A stretch of 64,000 nt of DNA from Selaginella moellendorffii (taxonomy: Eukaryota > Streptophyta > Lycopodiopsida > Selaginellales > Selaginellaceae): NCBI RefSeq assembly GCF_000143415.4, contig NW_003314263.1, positions 1,366,165-1,430,164 on the forward strand, read 5' to 3'. Position 1 is the first letter of the stretch. Each line of letters begins with the position of its first letter. The translations under genes and the position numbers were made by a program. Below are positions 54,061-64,000 of the stretch, piece after piece. The notes below the pieces were generated by a model. That model was given only the letters and a program-made list of their open reading frames with translations. It was not told where the DNA came from and made no database searches.

Positions 54061-55496
54061 ATGAAGAACATTCTCATTCTTCCATTCCTGCTCGCCGGCC
54101 ATATCACTCCCATGCTAAACCTCTGCTGCAAGCTCGCACGGATCACGCTCCGCATCAACCAAGACGCGGTCGAGACAGTGGTCAAGATCTGGCCGGGGGA
54201 GATCTCAGCGCCGAGGTAGCCTTCACTGTGGAATCGATTCCTTTCTCCTGGCCTCCGATCCAGCGGTTAGGCCGTGACACCGCAAAGCTTGCCGACCAGA
54301 CCTCTCGAGTCGAGCAGCACTCCAATTTCGTTTCTTCTGTCGGATTTTGGATTTGGCCAGGATCTCGCAAACAAGCTGGGAGTTCCCAGAGTGGTTCTCT
54401 TCATCACCGTGTTCCTGGAGTGTGGGATCATTCTCCAAATGCCACGGCTCATCTCCCAGAAGATATACAGTCCTTTCACTAGTAAGTTTCTTCTTCCCTG
54501 CTCGATCTGGTGAGTTGAACAGAAACCAACGACAATGATCTCGATGTCAAGTTGATCCAGCTGCCTGGGTACCCAGCTTTCAAGACACTCCATTCAATCT
54601 TTGGTTTTTTGCGGAGAAAGAGAGAAAGAACCGTCATAGAAATCTCACAGATCGGAAATCCCCCGGTTCCCGCAGTTTCCAGACGCTCTCCAGTGCTAGT
54701 GGGACGCGCTCCTGCGATGCATGTCGCGAGCCAAAGAGGCCAAGCTCATCCTCGTCAACTCGTGCCACGAGCTCGAAGAAGAGGCCTACGGTACCGCGCT
54801 CGAAATCCACAAGCTCCCAATCCATCTCGCGGGACCACCGGTCGCTTTGTCTCCACTGCAGTGGCAGGACTCCGGCGCTACGTCCGAGTGCTTGGAGTGG
54901 CTGGACAGGATCAAGTTACCCCAATCTGTCCTCTTTGCGTCCTTCGGCTCCCTCCTGCCTGCAGCTCCCATCGTCCGAGCTCGAAGAGATCCTTCTCGGG
55001 ATCGAGGCGAGCGGCAAGAGCTTCCTGCTAGCGTTCCGTACCGATGTTGTTCCGGGCGATCCTTCTCCTTTTCTGCCCGCGTTCCTGGATCGCTACAAGA
55101 GCCCAAAGTCAGATCTTGGGAATCGTGAGATGAAAGGAATGATCGTACCTTGGGCTGCTCAGAGAAAAGTCTTACTTCACTCGTCAGTTGGCGGGTGTTT
55201 CACTCACTCTGGCTGGAACTCCGCCTTGGAAAGCATCTCAGCTGCAGTTCCAATGATCGGGAAACCAATCATGGGAGACCAACTTGGAATCCGGCGGTTT
55301 GCAGTGGATCGCTGGAAGATCGCCTTTGGACATTCCAGAGGACAAGGATAAGAAGTTGCTCAGGGAGGCCGTCGAAGGAGCGGTGCGCGAGCTGTTTGGC
55401 AACGAAGAGCTATACGCTAACGCTGCTCGACTCAGCAAATCAGTGAAGAAGGCCCAGGAAAGTGGAACTTCATACAAATGCTTGGCTAGAAAGTAG
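54061..55496 (+). pseudogene. Broken UDP-glycosyltransferase (family 1, PSPG box)
   Basis: Plant UGTs glucosylate small molecules. The start MKNILILPFLLAGHITPMLN is normal. A deletion and frame changes follow. MSRAKEAKLILVNSCHELEE then IHKLPIHLAGPPVAL and CLEWLDRIKLPQSVLFASFG (54720-54955) are in one frame. After a shift come ELEEILLGIEASGKSFLLAF and GMIVPWAAQRKVLLHSSVGG, then CFTHSGWNSALESISAAVPM and IGKPIMGDQ (PSPG box, ~55150-55280), with HSGWNS in place of HCGWNS. A further shift leads to the C-terminal KKLLREAVEGAVRELFGNEE then LYANAARLSKSVKKAQESG. At least three frameshifts; not functional as it stands. Confidence 0.88.
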
Positions 55497-55949
55497 CCCT
55501 AAAAACATTTCTCGTTTTTAAAATCAACGGTCACGACTTCTGCTCTTTTTACCGCTAAATTAAAACCAGAAAAATTAATCATTTTCAATAAGAGTGATAT
55601 AAATGGGCTTAGATTGTTCTTCGTGTCTCCCGTGTTCTAACAAGATCTCCTGCTGATGGTTTTCCTCAGGTTTGGGGGGCGCTGCGTAGTCCATCGCGCT
55701 CTCTCGGTCACCCTACACGTACGTTTGCATGACGTCTGTAGCAAAGGGGCATGCCCAAACAGGTGGCCACGAAGGATGAGAAGATTCTTTTTTTCGTTTT
55801 GCATCAGGGCGTTCTGCATCAGGGCATCAGGGCATCAGTATATGTAAAGGATCGATAGCCAACATTATCATCGCCACCTCCACTAGCTTCAGTACTGAGA
55901 ATGAACAAATTCTCCTCCCTCAAGCGATTCTAGCGCCTAGTTCTCTCGC
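55497..55949. other. Spacer with short GCATCAGGGC repeats
   Basis: No gene seen. At 55800-55840 the units GCATCAGGGC / GTTCTGCATCAGGGC repeat three to four times. Confidence 0.5.
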
Positions 55950-56918
55950 TCATGGAGTAGCCATACCTTTGTAGCTCCTCCTCCGCGACAAGCTCCGCGG
56001 AGCAGGAGTAGCAACCTCCTCGCTCTTGATCTCCAGCTCCTCGATGGTGTGTAACACCCCAGGCCGCGACCCAATGCGCTGGTAGCGCTCCATCGCCACG
56101 CCTCCGCCATGGAAACCCACAAGAAACGCATACCCAGCGATGGTCGCCACGAGAATCCCCAGCGCGTGCCATCCGAACACCAGCACCTGGATCGATTTGG
56201 CCCGCAGGAGGTCGGCGCTCGCGCACACCGGGAATCCCCCGCCCGGGTGCGCGCCACAGCCGAGCGGCAGGAATCTAGGGTAATTGAGGAGCAAGCCAAT
56301 GTGGAAGAACCACGAGCCCTTGAGCGCCAGGAGCATGCATCGGACGGTGGAGGCGAGGAAGCTGTACGGATGCGCGATCTCCAGCGCCATGGCCAAAACC
56401 AGCCCCGCCAGTACGACTTGCATGAGCATGTGGACAAAGCTCTCCAGTGTGTCGCCCGGGTGATGGCCCAAGTGGAAGACGAAGAGCTCCATCAGGAACC
56501 CTAGCGCGAAGATGCCATGGAGCGCGCCATCGGGCAGGGGGAGGCGGCCGGAGATCTCGCTCGCCAGGCCGGTGATCGTGTAGGCCAGGAAGAACATCCC
56601 AAATGTGATGTGCTGGAGGCGCTGGAGGTGCGCGGATGGGATGTGGCCGCGGCGGAGGTCGCCGGTGATGTGGGAGATTTGCGTGGCGAGGAAGATGAGC
56701 ACGGCGAGGAGGAGGATCCAGAGCTCCAGGCATCGCAGCGCGGCTGGGAGCGATGGGATTGGGAGGGGGAACCACGTCCGGCGCTTGAAGGCATTGGGGG
56801 ATTTGGCGAAGCTTACCAGCGTGTTAGAGAGATGCCACAGGCCCAGCGAGCCAAACAGGAGGCCCTGATCGATGTGCGAGGGCAATCCAATCCCCATTTG
56901 GTCGAAAGAACTCGTCAA
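55950..56918 (-). CDS. DUF716 / TMEM45-family membrane protein
   Basis: 322 residues from ATG 56918, or 315 from ATG 56897 (MGIGLPSHID), which looks closer to the family start. About seven hydrophobic segments. Signatures: IDQGLLFGSLGLWHLSNTL, WILLLAVLIFLATQISHI, LQRLQHITFGMFFLAYTITG, FVFHLGHHPGDTLESFVHML with the HHPGD-like motif, GSWFFHIGLLLNYPRFLPLG, and VFGWHALGILVATIAGYAFL. The tail is charged (HTIEELEIKSEEVATP). A related tobacco protein was linked to virus and nematode responses, but the general function is unknown. Single exon. A partial dead copy lies at 49820-50060. Confidence 0.9.
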   Translation of the reverse strand: MTSSFDQMGIGLPSHIDQGLLFGSLGLWHLSNTLVSFAKSPNAFKRRTWFPLPIPSLPAALRCLELWILLLAVLIFLATQISHITGDLRRGHIPSAHLQRLQHITFGMFFLAYTITGLASEISGRLPLPDGALHGIFALGFLMELFVFHLGHHPGDTLESFVHMLMQVVLAGLVLAMALEIAHPYSFLASTVRCMLLALKGSWFFHIGLLLNYPRFLPLGCGAHPGGGFPVCASADLLRAKSIQVLVFGWHALGILVATIAGYAFLVGFHGGGVAMERYQRIGSRPGVLHTIEELEIKSEEVATPAPRSLSRRRSYKGMATP

Positions 56919-56939
56919 GGTTTCAAGTGAAAATGTGTT

Positions 56940-57228
56940 GTTTTATTGCCAATCTTTAGTTTTCCTTAATATAGAATTATCAAAAATTTACTACACATTT
57001 TAATTGGATTGTCAACACTTTTCAGCTGAGTCATAATCTGTGGCATATGTGGACAGATCAAAAGATCTATGACAAATTCTAGTTACGTTTTCTTTTGTTT
57101 TTTAGCATGATCTAGATCCATCAAAGCTTTATGTTTGTGATTGGATCAAAGCATGGATGCTAGATCTAGATGTTTTTATTGGTATTCAAGTCTGAATCCT
57201 GTAATATGTAATTAAACTCTTTTATGAG
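56940..57228. other. AT-rich upstream region of the DUF716 gene
   Basis: Contains only AT-rich sequence and candidate promoter positions; no specific element recognised. Confidence 0.4.
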
Positions 57229-58114
57229 TTGCGTCATGCCTATTCAGACATGACCACAAACCAAAGGCCATTTTCCTATACATATCCATATATGCAGTTG
57301 CATGAAGGATTGCAAGACTCATTTTGTGGATTACACTCGCACAACTCATCCACCTCAAGTTCTTCCAATCCAAGTCCCTCTAGTTCAATTTCCTCTGAGC
57401 CAACCTCCCCTAATGGTTGCTCCTATCCATTTTCTCCACCATCTGAAGGAAATTCTTCAATTTTGGTCATCCAGGTCATTTTGAAGCCAACTTTCCAGCA
57501 CAAGGTGGCAAAAGTGGAAGTATGTTATTTATCAACATCTTTTTCAGTATGTTGAGTAGGTTGAGTGGGCATGTTAACAGAGCTTAACCTGCCTCCAGTC
57601 CAAGATCCTTCAAGTCAGCATCGCTCAACCAACTCAGATTGTCTCAGTGAATTGAGTGAAAGCTTTAAAGATGGAGGATAAGTTGCCTCCAGCACAAGAC
57701 AAAGCTTTTACAGATCGAGAGTTTGTTCAACAGTAGCAGCAGATGCAAGACAAGATCCTCAAGGAGGTGAAGGCCTTACACTTCAGAGATGCTGAGCCAT
57801 CCCCATTTTGCACTCATTGTAAAGTCCACAGACATAGAAGTGAGAGATGTTGGATTCTCATCCTAAGTAGTGGCCAGCTCATCCACAACAGCAAGCAGCC
57901 TCTAGATAACAATGCTATGGTTAAGACTCAAGATAGCTACCAGCAACTTCTACAGCAAAAGAGTCTCGAGGTAAGTCCATCTTCTAGCAAAGGCAAAGGT
58001 CCAACTTCATATATTAACACTATGTACACCATTCCAAAATATTTTGAGGCTGGAACCAAAAGTCCAAAATCACTAACTTTTACCCCTAGTACCTCATCTT
58101 ATCCACTTCAATAG
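57229..58114 (+). mobile_element. Retrotransposon gag-like remnant (zinc knuckle)
   Basis: Two open stretches. 57743-58114 reads MQDKILKEVKALHFRDAEPS then CTHCKVHRHRSERCWIL, which has the CxHC....H...ERCW pattern of plant retroelement gag/zinc-knuckle proteins. The preceding part (57229-57555) is Ser/Pro-rich. Stops separate the parts. No LTRs, protease or reverse transcriptase were found next to it. A minus-strand frame at 58409-58624 (LLLSYHDVFARRVTF) weakly recalls the region before a Ty3-type reverse transcriptase, but its orientation is opposite. Confidence 0.5.
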
Positions 58115-59459
58115 CCCAAGAGTTTGGTGATAGTCCAGTGGAGCTTCTATTGTTGGATAAGACCTCCTTTGCCTTTGATCAAGAAATATTTTGAAATGGA
58201 TGACTAGCAAGATGGATAAATGCCTAACATAGCTTCTAAACCAACTTTTTCATAGAGACAAAAACAAAGCTTGAGGAGCCTTTAGATGAAGTCCAAGCTT
58301 AGCACCATTATTCAAGGATGCCACTACTCCTTTCTATACAGCCTTCTTTGATAGAGCTTGGTGTCCGTGCTTTTAGCAAGCTGGGATTGGTGTTTGGGTT
58401 CTCGATCCTTAGGAGAAAAATGTTACTCGTCTTGCAAAGACATCATGATAACTAAGAAGAAGAGAGAGCAACCTGTCCGAAAGGGAACTACTAATATAGA
58501 TTGAATCAATGCTACTGCAGAGAAAAACTTGGAAATCAGGCTCATGATAATGGGTTGGAGGATCCACCATAACTTCCATATCCTCCATAGTCATTGCAGA
58601 AATCTGAGCTTGTGCCTTCCTCATTGAAGTGATTGCTTCATAAGATAAGTTATCTGCCCAAAAATTCTCTTCCTGGGAGACACTAATAAATTTGACCTGA
58701 TCAAAGTGCCAACAAAGCTCAATAACCTGCTGCTAGAGATCATGTATATGTTGCTTATGAACCTCCCAGAATGTTGGCAAACAACGAGCTGTGAATTCCT
58801 GACACACTTTACATGGTAGAATCCTTGGTATTTCGCAAGCTGAAGGCTGATATGATGGCCAAGTATTCTGAATCATTAGCCGGGCAAGGCAAGCTTTGGA
58901 TCTACTCATGGCATGGGATTACTCACAGCTTCCAGGCATCCCCATGGATGTCATCCACCACGAAATAAAAGTTGGTAGTGTGAGCTAAACCATTCTGTCA
59001 TAGAATGTGTCGATGCCTTCTGCTGAGTCAAAGGTGCGTTTCAAAACAACATATAGATGAATATGCACATTTTTTTTAATACAAATAGAAATAATTCTGA
59101 AATCTATAGAACATGCAAAAAGGTTAGCTATACCAAAATAGAATTTTTTTAGCAACTAATGACATTATAAGCTTATCTAGGTATTATCTGTATAATAATA
59201 ATAGTAGTAGTAATAATACATATTTTTGGGGTCTTTTGCACGTGGTAACCATCACAATCCACATACAAGGTCGAAGACACTCCAGCACTGGATGGCCCAA
59301 GACCACAGGAAAGCTCTAAATGATGAATTTGAGAGGATCTACATAATATAGTTTATTTATATAATGACAATTTAAACAATACAAAGGTAATAATATTTGG
59401 ATATTCTATAATAAAGTATAAAGAAAATAATATTTTTAATTTTCTATAAAATTAAAATA
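58115..59459. other. Repeat-derived spacer, no gene seen
   Basis: Decayed sequence, probably mobile-element remains around the gag-like ORF. ATAATAATAATAGTAGTAGTAATAAT trinucleotide-like tract at 59191-59217. Confidence 0.4.
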
Positions 59460-59950
59460 TTTAAAGTGAAGGTTTGCTTAGATATTATAATTTATATCAG
59501 TGAAGTCTTAGCTGTATAAATAACAAGAGATAATCCTAGAAATCTTTCACCACAAGTAAGAGATTTAGTTATAGAATCAATAGAATCTGCAATTAATATA
59601 ATTAGTACTAAGACCCTATGCTGCAATTACAATTACATATATTAATAATGGATTTATAATTTTCTTAACTTCTTTAAATCGTCCACTTCTAGAACGTTAT
59701 CAATTACTTTGTAATACAGTTCCTGATTACTCTGTTCCAGATATGGGAACGGCATTAAGACCATCATCTACATCAATTCAAAAAGGTTTATCAAAATGAT
59801 ATTGAGATACTATCTTTCGGAATTTTAAAGTATATTTTAGGAAGATTTAGTATTTTTTATGCAGTTGAAGAGAATGAAAATAGCAATGTCTTTTATATTG
59901 AAGAGCCAGTAAACTCATTTGGAGATATACATGTATTAGAAGCCTTATGA
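59460..59950 (+). other. Unidentified decayed coding stretch
   Basis: Short frames read like real protein but are interrupted: LSPQVRDLVIESIESAINII (~59547-59605), LNRPLLERYQLLCNTVPDYS then VPDMGTALRPSSTS (~59672-59780), and a third frame ILSFGILKYILGRFS with EEPVNSFGDIHVLEAL (~59807-59948). Codon use is strongly A/T-ending, unlike all other genes in the window. No family is recognised. It may derive from an organelle, parasite or virus-like source; none of these can be shown from sequence alone. Confidence 0.35.
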
Positions 59951-60505
59951 ATTTTCAGTTTTAGCATTTATACTACTTTAGCATTTATATCCACCCATCA
60001 AAATTATTCTTTACATATGCAATTAAATTGTAATCTTGTATTTTATAAAATAAATACCATGATTTAGGATAAAAAAAAGTTCTAAAATAACAAATTATTT
60101 CTTAAGAATGCAAGTGGATGGCAATCTAGTGGTTTATGATAAATTCTATAACATCTTATGGTCATACAATATTTACAATAAAGGCCTTTAGAATCCAACC
60201 TCATTATGTGTGGAAGATATTGGGCAACTTTTTTTTATAATATAGAAAAAAGAATATTTGGAGCGTTCCGTAAATTCTATTAAAAAAGAGGAAAAGTATT
60301 ACCAAATACTTTGTTACTTACAATATAACAAGCTTTGGAAGAGTATTTGGAGCGTTGGAAGATGAATATATCTAGGAATATACCTGAAAGCATATCCATA
60401 CTAACCCCTAGCATTTTATAGATAGTGTGATAAATAAAACGTCTTTTTCTTGAAGAAATACATACAATACTTACACTACCAAAATTTTGGCAATAAAAAC
60501 ACCAG

Positions 60506-62572
60506 CTACCGTATGTGAGTTCGTCCCAAGGACCAAATTCCTGTATTTCGAACAGCGCTCTGCTGCAACAAGAACTCTCAATCAGCCGTTTCAATCAAGA
60601 TCAATTGATGTACCTGAGACTTTGGACAAGGAAAAACATTCCAAAACCGTAATGTCTCGTCCCCCGCTCCGGTGACAATTGTCTACGAAGGTGAAGGAAG
60701 AAACACAGTCAGCTTGAAAAAATTCGCTGCAGCCGCGTACCTGGCCATCGGGAGAAATAGCAAGATATAGAACTCTGTAGGAGTGTCCCGTGAGAGTAGA
60801 AAGCTGGAGCAAAGAACACATTAAAAAGTCACAGAAGAACACCAACTTACTTTTGACATGGCCGGGTATCTCCACACTATAATCTGATTCTGCGAATACC
60901 CGTGGGTGCTAACAAGTTCATTTACATTTTTTGACCATACCAAGTTGCAAACCTGTGAAAAGAAGAGCACTAGAAACGAGAAAACAAATAACAAATCATA
61001 CCTGACTACCAGTGTCAACACAGCTTAAATGTGTACTCGTCCCCGTGTTCCAAAATCTTATACATCTATCCGCGGTACCGCCACCAGAAGCAAGCAAGCC
61101 ATGCTGATGCGGCGACCAAGCAATGGCTTTTACTGCAGCGGTGTGCTCGCTAAACTTGAGAACTGGTTGAGTAGATAGTTGATTCCAAACAAAAAGCTGG
61201 AAAAACAAGAAGAGAGTAAAACAATACAATCACATGGGATCCAAACCTGATTATCATTACCACCAGACGCAAGCTCACGGTCATCATAAGACCACTTGAG
61301 ACCGCAAACCTGGGCAACACAGGAACCATTGAGAGAAATCATAGCAAGCATGTTTTAGAAGAAAGATCTGTCACACCTCAGACTTATGCCCAACAAGCCT
61401 GTTGACAAAATCCTCCGGGGCTCGTATATCTCGTTGCAATATGTTCCTATCACGACTGCCAGACGAGAGGACGTTTGAGCTCCAAGCCAAGGTTCCGACT
61501 CTTGTTCGGTGACCTCCCATCGTCCTGACCCTTTTGCACCGTGTCGCGTCCCAAATCTGGAAAGAAAACAGAACTTAAAAAAGACAAGATAGCATTCAAG
61601 CCATACCTGAACTTCACCGAGGTTCGTTCCTACTGCTAGATACGTTCCGCGTTGCGTCCATCCAACCGAGCAAACACCATCGTTGGGACTTAAGTCACAA
61701 AGCTTCGTAACCTGTACAAGAAAGAAAACAAAGCTTCAAGATAGGAGTGGGAGAAAGCCTGAAACTTTACCTTGCTAGTGCATGCGCTCCAGAGATAGAC
61801 GCACGGTCCAAGTCCCACAGCTAAAACATTGAGCGACGACCAATCCACCAAGTTTAAGTAAAAGTCGTCTTGAAGAGCAGGCGCGTCCAGCACCTGGAAA
61901 GAGGAAAAATCCAAGCATCAAACCAAGCGAACTCCCCCAAAAAGCTCCCACCTTGTAAGGAGACCTGGCGATCTTCCGCGGAGCCTTTCGCGGGCTAGTG
62001 ACCGTTCCAGCAAGAGCAACATCCAGGCCAACCGGCGAGAGAGAAAATGGTGACTCGGGTGACGCGCAAGCTCCAGCACCGCCACGGTGCTCGTTCTTAA
62101 ATCTGAACAGGTTCCTGGTCGGGCTCATCGGAGTTCTCGCAGAGTCCCTGGATGATCCCCCCAAGAGCTTCTCGGGCGTGTTTGGCACCATAGGCCCCCC
62201 GGGATCGCTGCCAAAGAGCTCCGTCCGGAGTAGCATCGAGTAAGCAGCGGCGCTGTCCTCTCTAGTCTCGCTGCCGTGAGAGACATTACTCACGTTGGAA
62301 GAGGGCGACTTATCGAGCAGCGCAAAGCCTGTGAGGTTGGAGCTCGACCTGCTGGGGATGAAGCGATCACTATATGTGATTCTATTCACCTTGGGACTGG
62401 ACGCCACCGCCGCGGCGCTCTCCACCTTGCCCGCATTGAAGCCGGAGCTGGAGAAGACGAGGGATCGCCTCGCCGCGATCTTGGCCCTGGGTGACTCCGC
62501 CTCCAATCCCTTGATTTCCTCGGAGAAATCCTCGCAATCTTCCATCTCCGAGTCCATACGGATCCTCTTCAT
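60506..62572 (-). CDS. CCS52: CCS52/Cdh1 (Fizzy-related) APC/C activator
   Basis: Activates the anaphase-promoting complex; in plants CCS52A drives the switch from mitosis to endoreduplication. The N-terminal exon (from ATG 62572) has the C-box region [39 protein letters not shown] starts the WD40 propeller. Blades include [115 protein letters not shown] and [20 protein letters not shown]. The last exon ends [11 protein letters not shown] with the C-terminal IR tail that docks on the APC/C. Stop at 60506-60508. About nine introns of 50-60 bp. The start could also be the Met six codons downstream. Confidence 0.95.
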
Positions 62573-62774
62573 GTAGATCCCGGCGGTCTCACCTCCGCTG
62601 TGGGCGCGCCCGCGGCGCCAGCTCCTCCCTTACTCTTCGCTCGCCCTAACCCTACGGGGGCGAAGAACGCTAGTGACGTGGCTTTCGCGCTATAATTTTG
62701 ACGTGGCGGAGAAAGAATATTCTCCAAATATCACATTTTAGGGTTCCTGGGCCAAAAGGGGGGAAAAGCAAGAA
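62573..62774. promoter_or_regulatory. 202 bp divergent promoter with E2F-type site
   Basis: Shared between CCS52 (-) and DNAAF1 (+). TTTCGCGC at 62683-62690 fits the E2F consensus TTTSGCGC. It is flanked by two GACGTGGC motifs (62675-62682 and 62700-62707) of the bZIP/G-box class. A TATAATTTT stretch follows at 62691. In Arabidopsis an atypical E2F (DEL1) represses CCS52A2, so the site is plausible for CCS52 control. Confidence 0.65.
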
Positions 62775-64000
62775 ATGAGCTTTGATATGAGCCCGGCGGG
62801 CTTGAAGAAGCTGTGTCGGGAGAAGCGGCTGTAAGATCTTCGATCGCAAGGATTCTTCTCATGGATTCCCTCTTTGTGTGTGGAATCTAGGTATGCGAGT
62901 CTTCCAGAGCTTAACGAGGTTCTTCATCTCCATCACAGGGTAATGAGGCATTTTCCACTGCTTGTACAGCTTTCACGTCTTTGTTCCAGGGCATAGTCGA
63001 GATTAAAGGCCTCGAAGAGTACACTGGATTAAAAACTCTCCACCTCGAGTCGAATGGTATCTATCTTCTTTCTTTCTTCTCTTTTATTCTGAGAGGATTT
63101 CTTTGCAGCAATACTGAAGATCAAAGGTCTGGATTGCCTCATGAATCTTCGCTGCCTCTATTTAAACCAGGTAGAGCGTTATAATTTTCGCAGTTCTAGT
63201 AAGAAACCACCTCACGATAGAACGCTAGAGAATTTTTTTTTTTTGTAGAACTTGCTCGAAGATGTGGAAGGACTTGATAAACTCCCCCGCTTGGAAGCAC
63301 TCGATCTGGCAGATAATCAGGCACGCAAGGATTCTTTTTCTTCGTTTGCTTTGTGAGTTTAATCACTGCTTTGCAGATCAAGTGCTTGAAAGGACTCTCT
63401 TGCTGCCAGTGCTTGCGTCAACTTAATCTTTCCGGAAACATGCTTTGCCTGGAGGAGGACGTCGCGCATCTCACAGTAAAGACCACACAAACCACTCGAA
63501 AACATAATCTCGCTCGTCCTTTCTTTCGCTAGAAATGCAAGAGCTTGCAGTCACTCGACATCTCCAGGAACAAACTTGACAACGAAGAGTCTCTCCAGGT
63601 GAAAGAAAATACAAGCTTGTCTTTTCTAATCACTCGGTTTCAGATAATTCAATCGCTTCGTCTCACCCTCTTGAAAATGTCTGGAAATCCGATTGTATCA
63701 ACGATACCATATTACCGGAAGCTTTGCCTCGTCCAAATGCCCACGGTATACTTTTCCTTCACACTAGAGAGCGAGATTTCGATTTTAAGTTCGCAGCTTA
63801 CGTACCTGGATGAATCTCCTGTCTCTGAGCACGAGCGTCGCTTGGCAAGAGCATGGGCAGAAGGTGGAAACGAGGTAAGATCCATGGTGCTGATCAAAAT
63901 CTACGAACGAAAAACCATTTTGTGCTGATCAGGAGGAGACATCAATGCGGGAAACTATACGCAAGGAAGAAGCCCATCAGAGAGAGATCCATCGTCAAGG
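62775..64000 (+). CDS. Dynein axonemal assembly factor 1-like (LRRC50/ODA7), partial
   Basis: Cytoplasmic LRR protein required to preassemble axonemal dynein arms for motile flagella. Exon 1 (ATG 62775) reads MSFDMSPAGLKKLCREKRL. Then follow YASLPELNEVLHLHHR, GIVEIKGLEEYTGLKTLHLE, ILKIKGLDCLMNLRCLYLNQ, NLLEDVEGLDKLPRLEALDL and CLRQLNLSGNMLCLEEDVAH. Next come SLQSLDISRNKLDNEESLQ and TLLKMSGNPIVSTIPYYRKL. The cap is LTYLDESPVSEHERRLARAW then AEGG, the DNAAF1 signature after the LRRs, followed by a charged ETIRKEEAHQREIHRQ helix. Introns are ~50-80 bp. The gene continues beyond the right edge. Angiosperms lack this gene; its presence fits a plant with swimming sperm. Confidence 0.9.

Noticed and set aside
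1..64000. tRNA genes, snRNA genes or miRNA hairpins
   Set aside because: I looked for T-loop (GGTTCGAATC-type) and box patterns and found none convincing; a dedicated scan would be needed to exclude them.

Overview
This window is nuclear DNA of a land plant, most likely a spikemoss (Selaginella-type lycophyte). The genes are eukaryotic and spliced. Most introns are only about 50-75 bp, and neighbouring genes are packed tens to a few hundred bases apart. Plant-specific families are present (PORR, PPR, AGC VIII kinase, ALIS, DUF506). A dynein-arm assembly factor (DNAAF1/LRRC50 type) at the right edge implies motile sperm, which excludes flowering plants. The species name is an inference; the gene content is read directly.

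Layout. 1-10.6 kb is a dense block of working genes: IMP dehydrogenase (-, cut by the left edge, without its CBS module), a Tim17/22/23 protein (-), mitochondrial adrenodoxin reductase (+), a CDC50/ALIS flippase subunit (-) and a P2B Ca2+-ATPase (+). 10.9-21.4 kb is a graveyard with a few possible survivors: an intact Ser/Thr kinase (-), then broken copies of PPR, YigZ/IMPACT, 2-oxoglutarate dioxygenase, DUF506 and selenium-binding-protein genes. 22.5-28.5 kb holds a tandem duplication of an intact two-exon gene. Its product resembles the helical pore-forming domain of three-domain Cry insecticidal proteins. A broken glycerol-3-phosphate dehydrogenase lies between the copies. 28.5-39.8 kb is repeat-rich. 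It holds short tandem repeats around a 5S-rRNA-like (Cassandra-type) segment, an inverted and decayed copy of the kinase+PPR block, and a fragment of the Ca2+-ATPase gene lying beside one of two ~0.4 kb direct repeats.

40-50 kb is gene-dense again: AGC VIII kinase (+), twin-CX9C mitochondrial protein (-), a helical repeat protein (-), J-domain protein (-), an intact PPR gene (-) divergent from a PORR gene (+), and a small unknown gene (+). 50-60 kb is AT-rich with remnants: a DUF716 fragment, a hAT transposase fragment, a second decayed 5S-like repeat, a broken UDP-glycosyltransferase, an intact DUF716/TMEM45 gene (-), a gag-like zinc-knuckle ORF and an unidentified decayed coding stretch. 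60.5-64 kb holds a CCS52/Cdh1 cell-cycle activator (-) divergent from DNAAF1 (+).

How they fit together. Several neighbours share short divergent promoters and a cell compartment. Tim23-like and adrenodoxin reductase are both mitochondrial, with start codons 21 bp apart. PPR and PORR are both likely organellar RNA factors, 194 bp apart. CCS52 and DNAAF1 share a 202 bp region that contains an E2F-type site. All gene spans of spliced genes include introns; exon edges were placed by reading splice sites and family conservation, not by transcript data.
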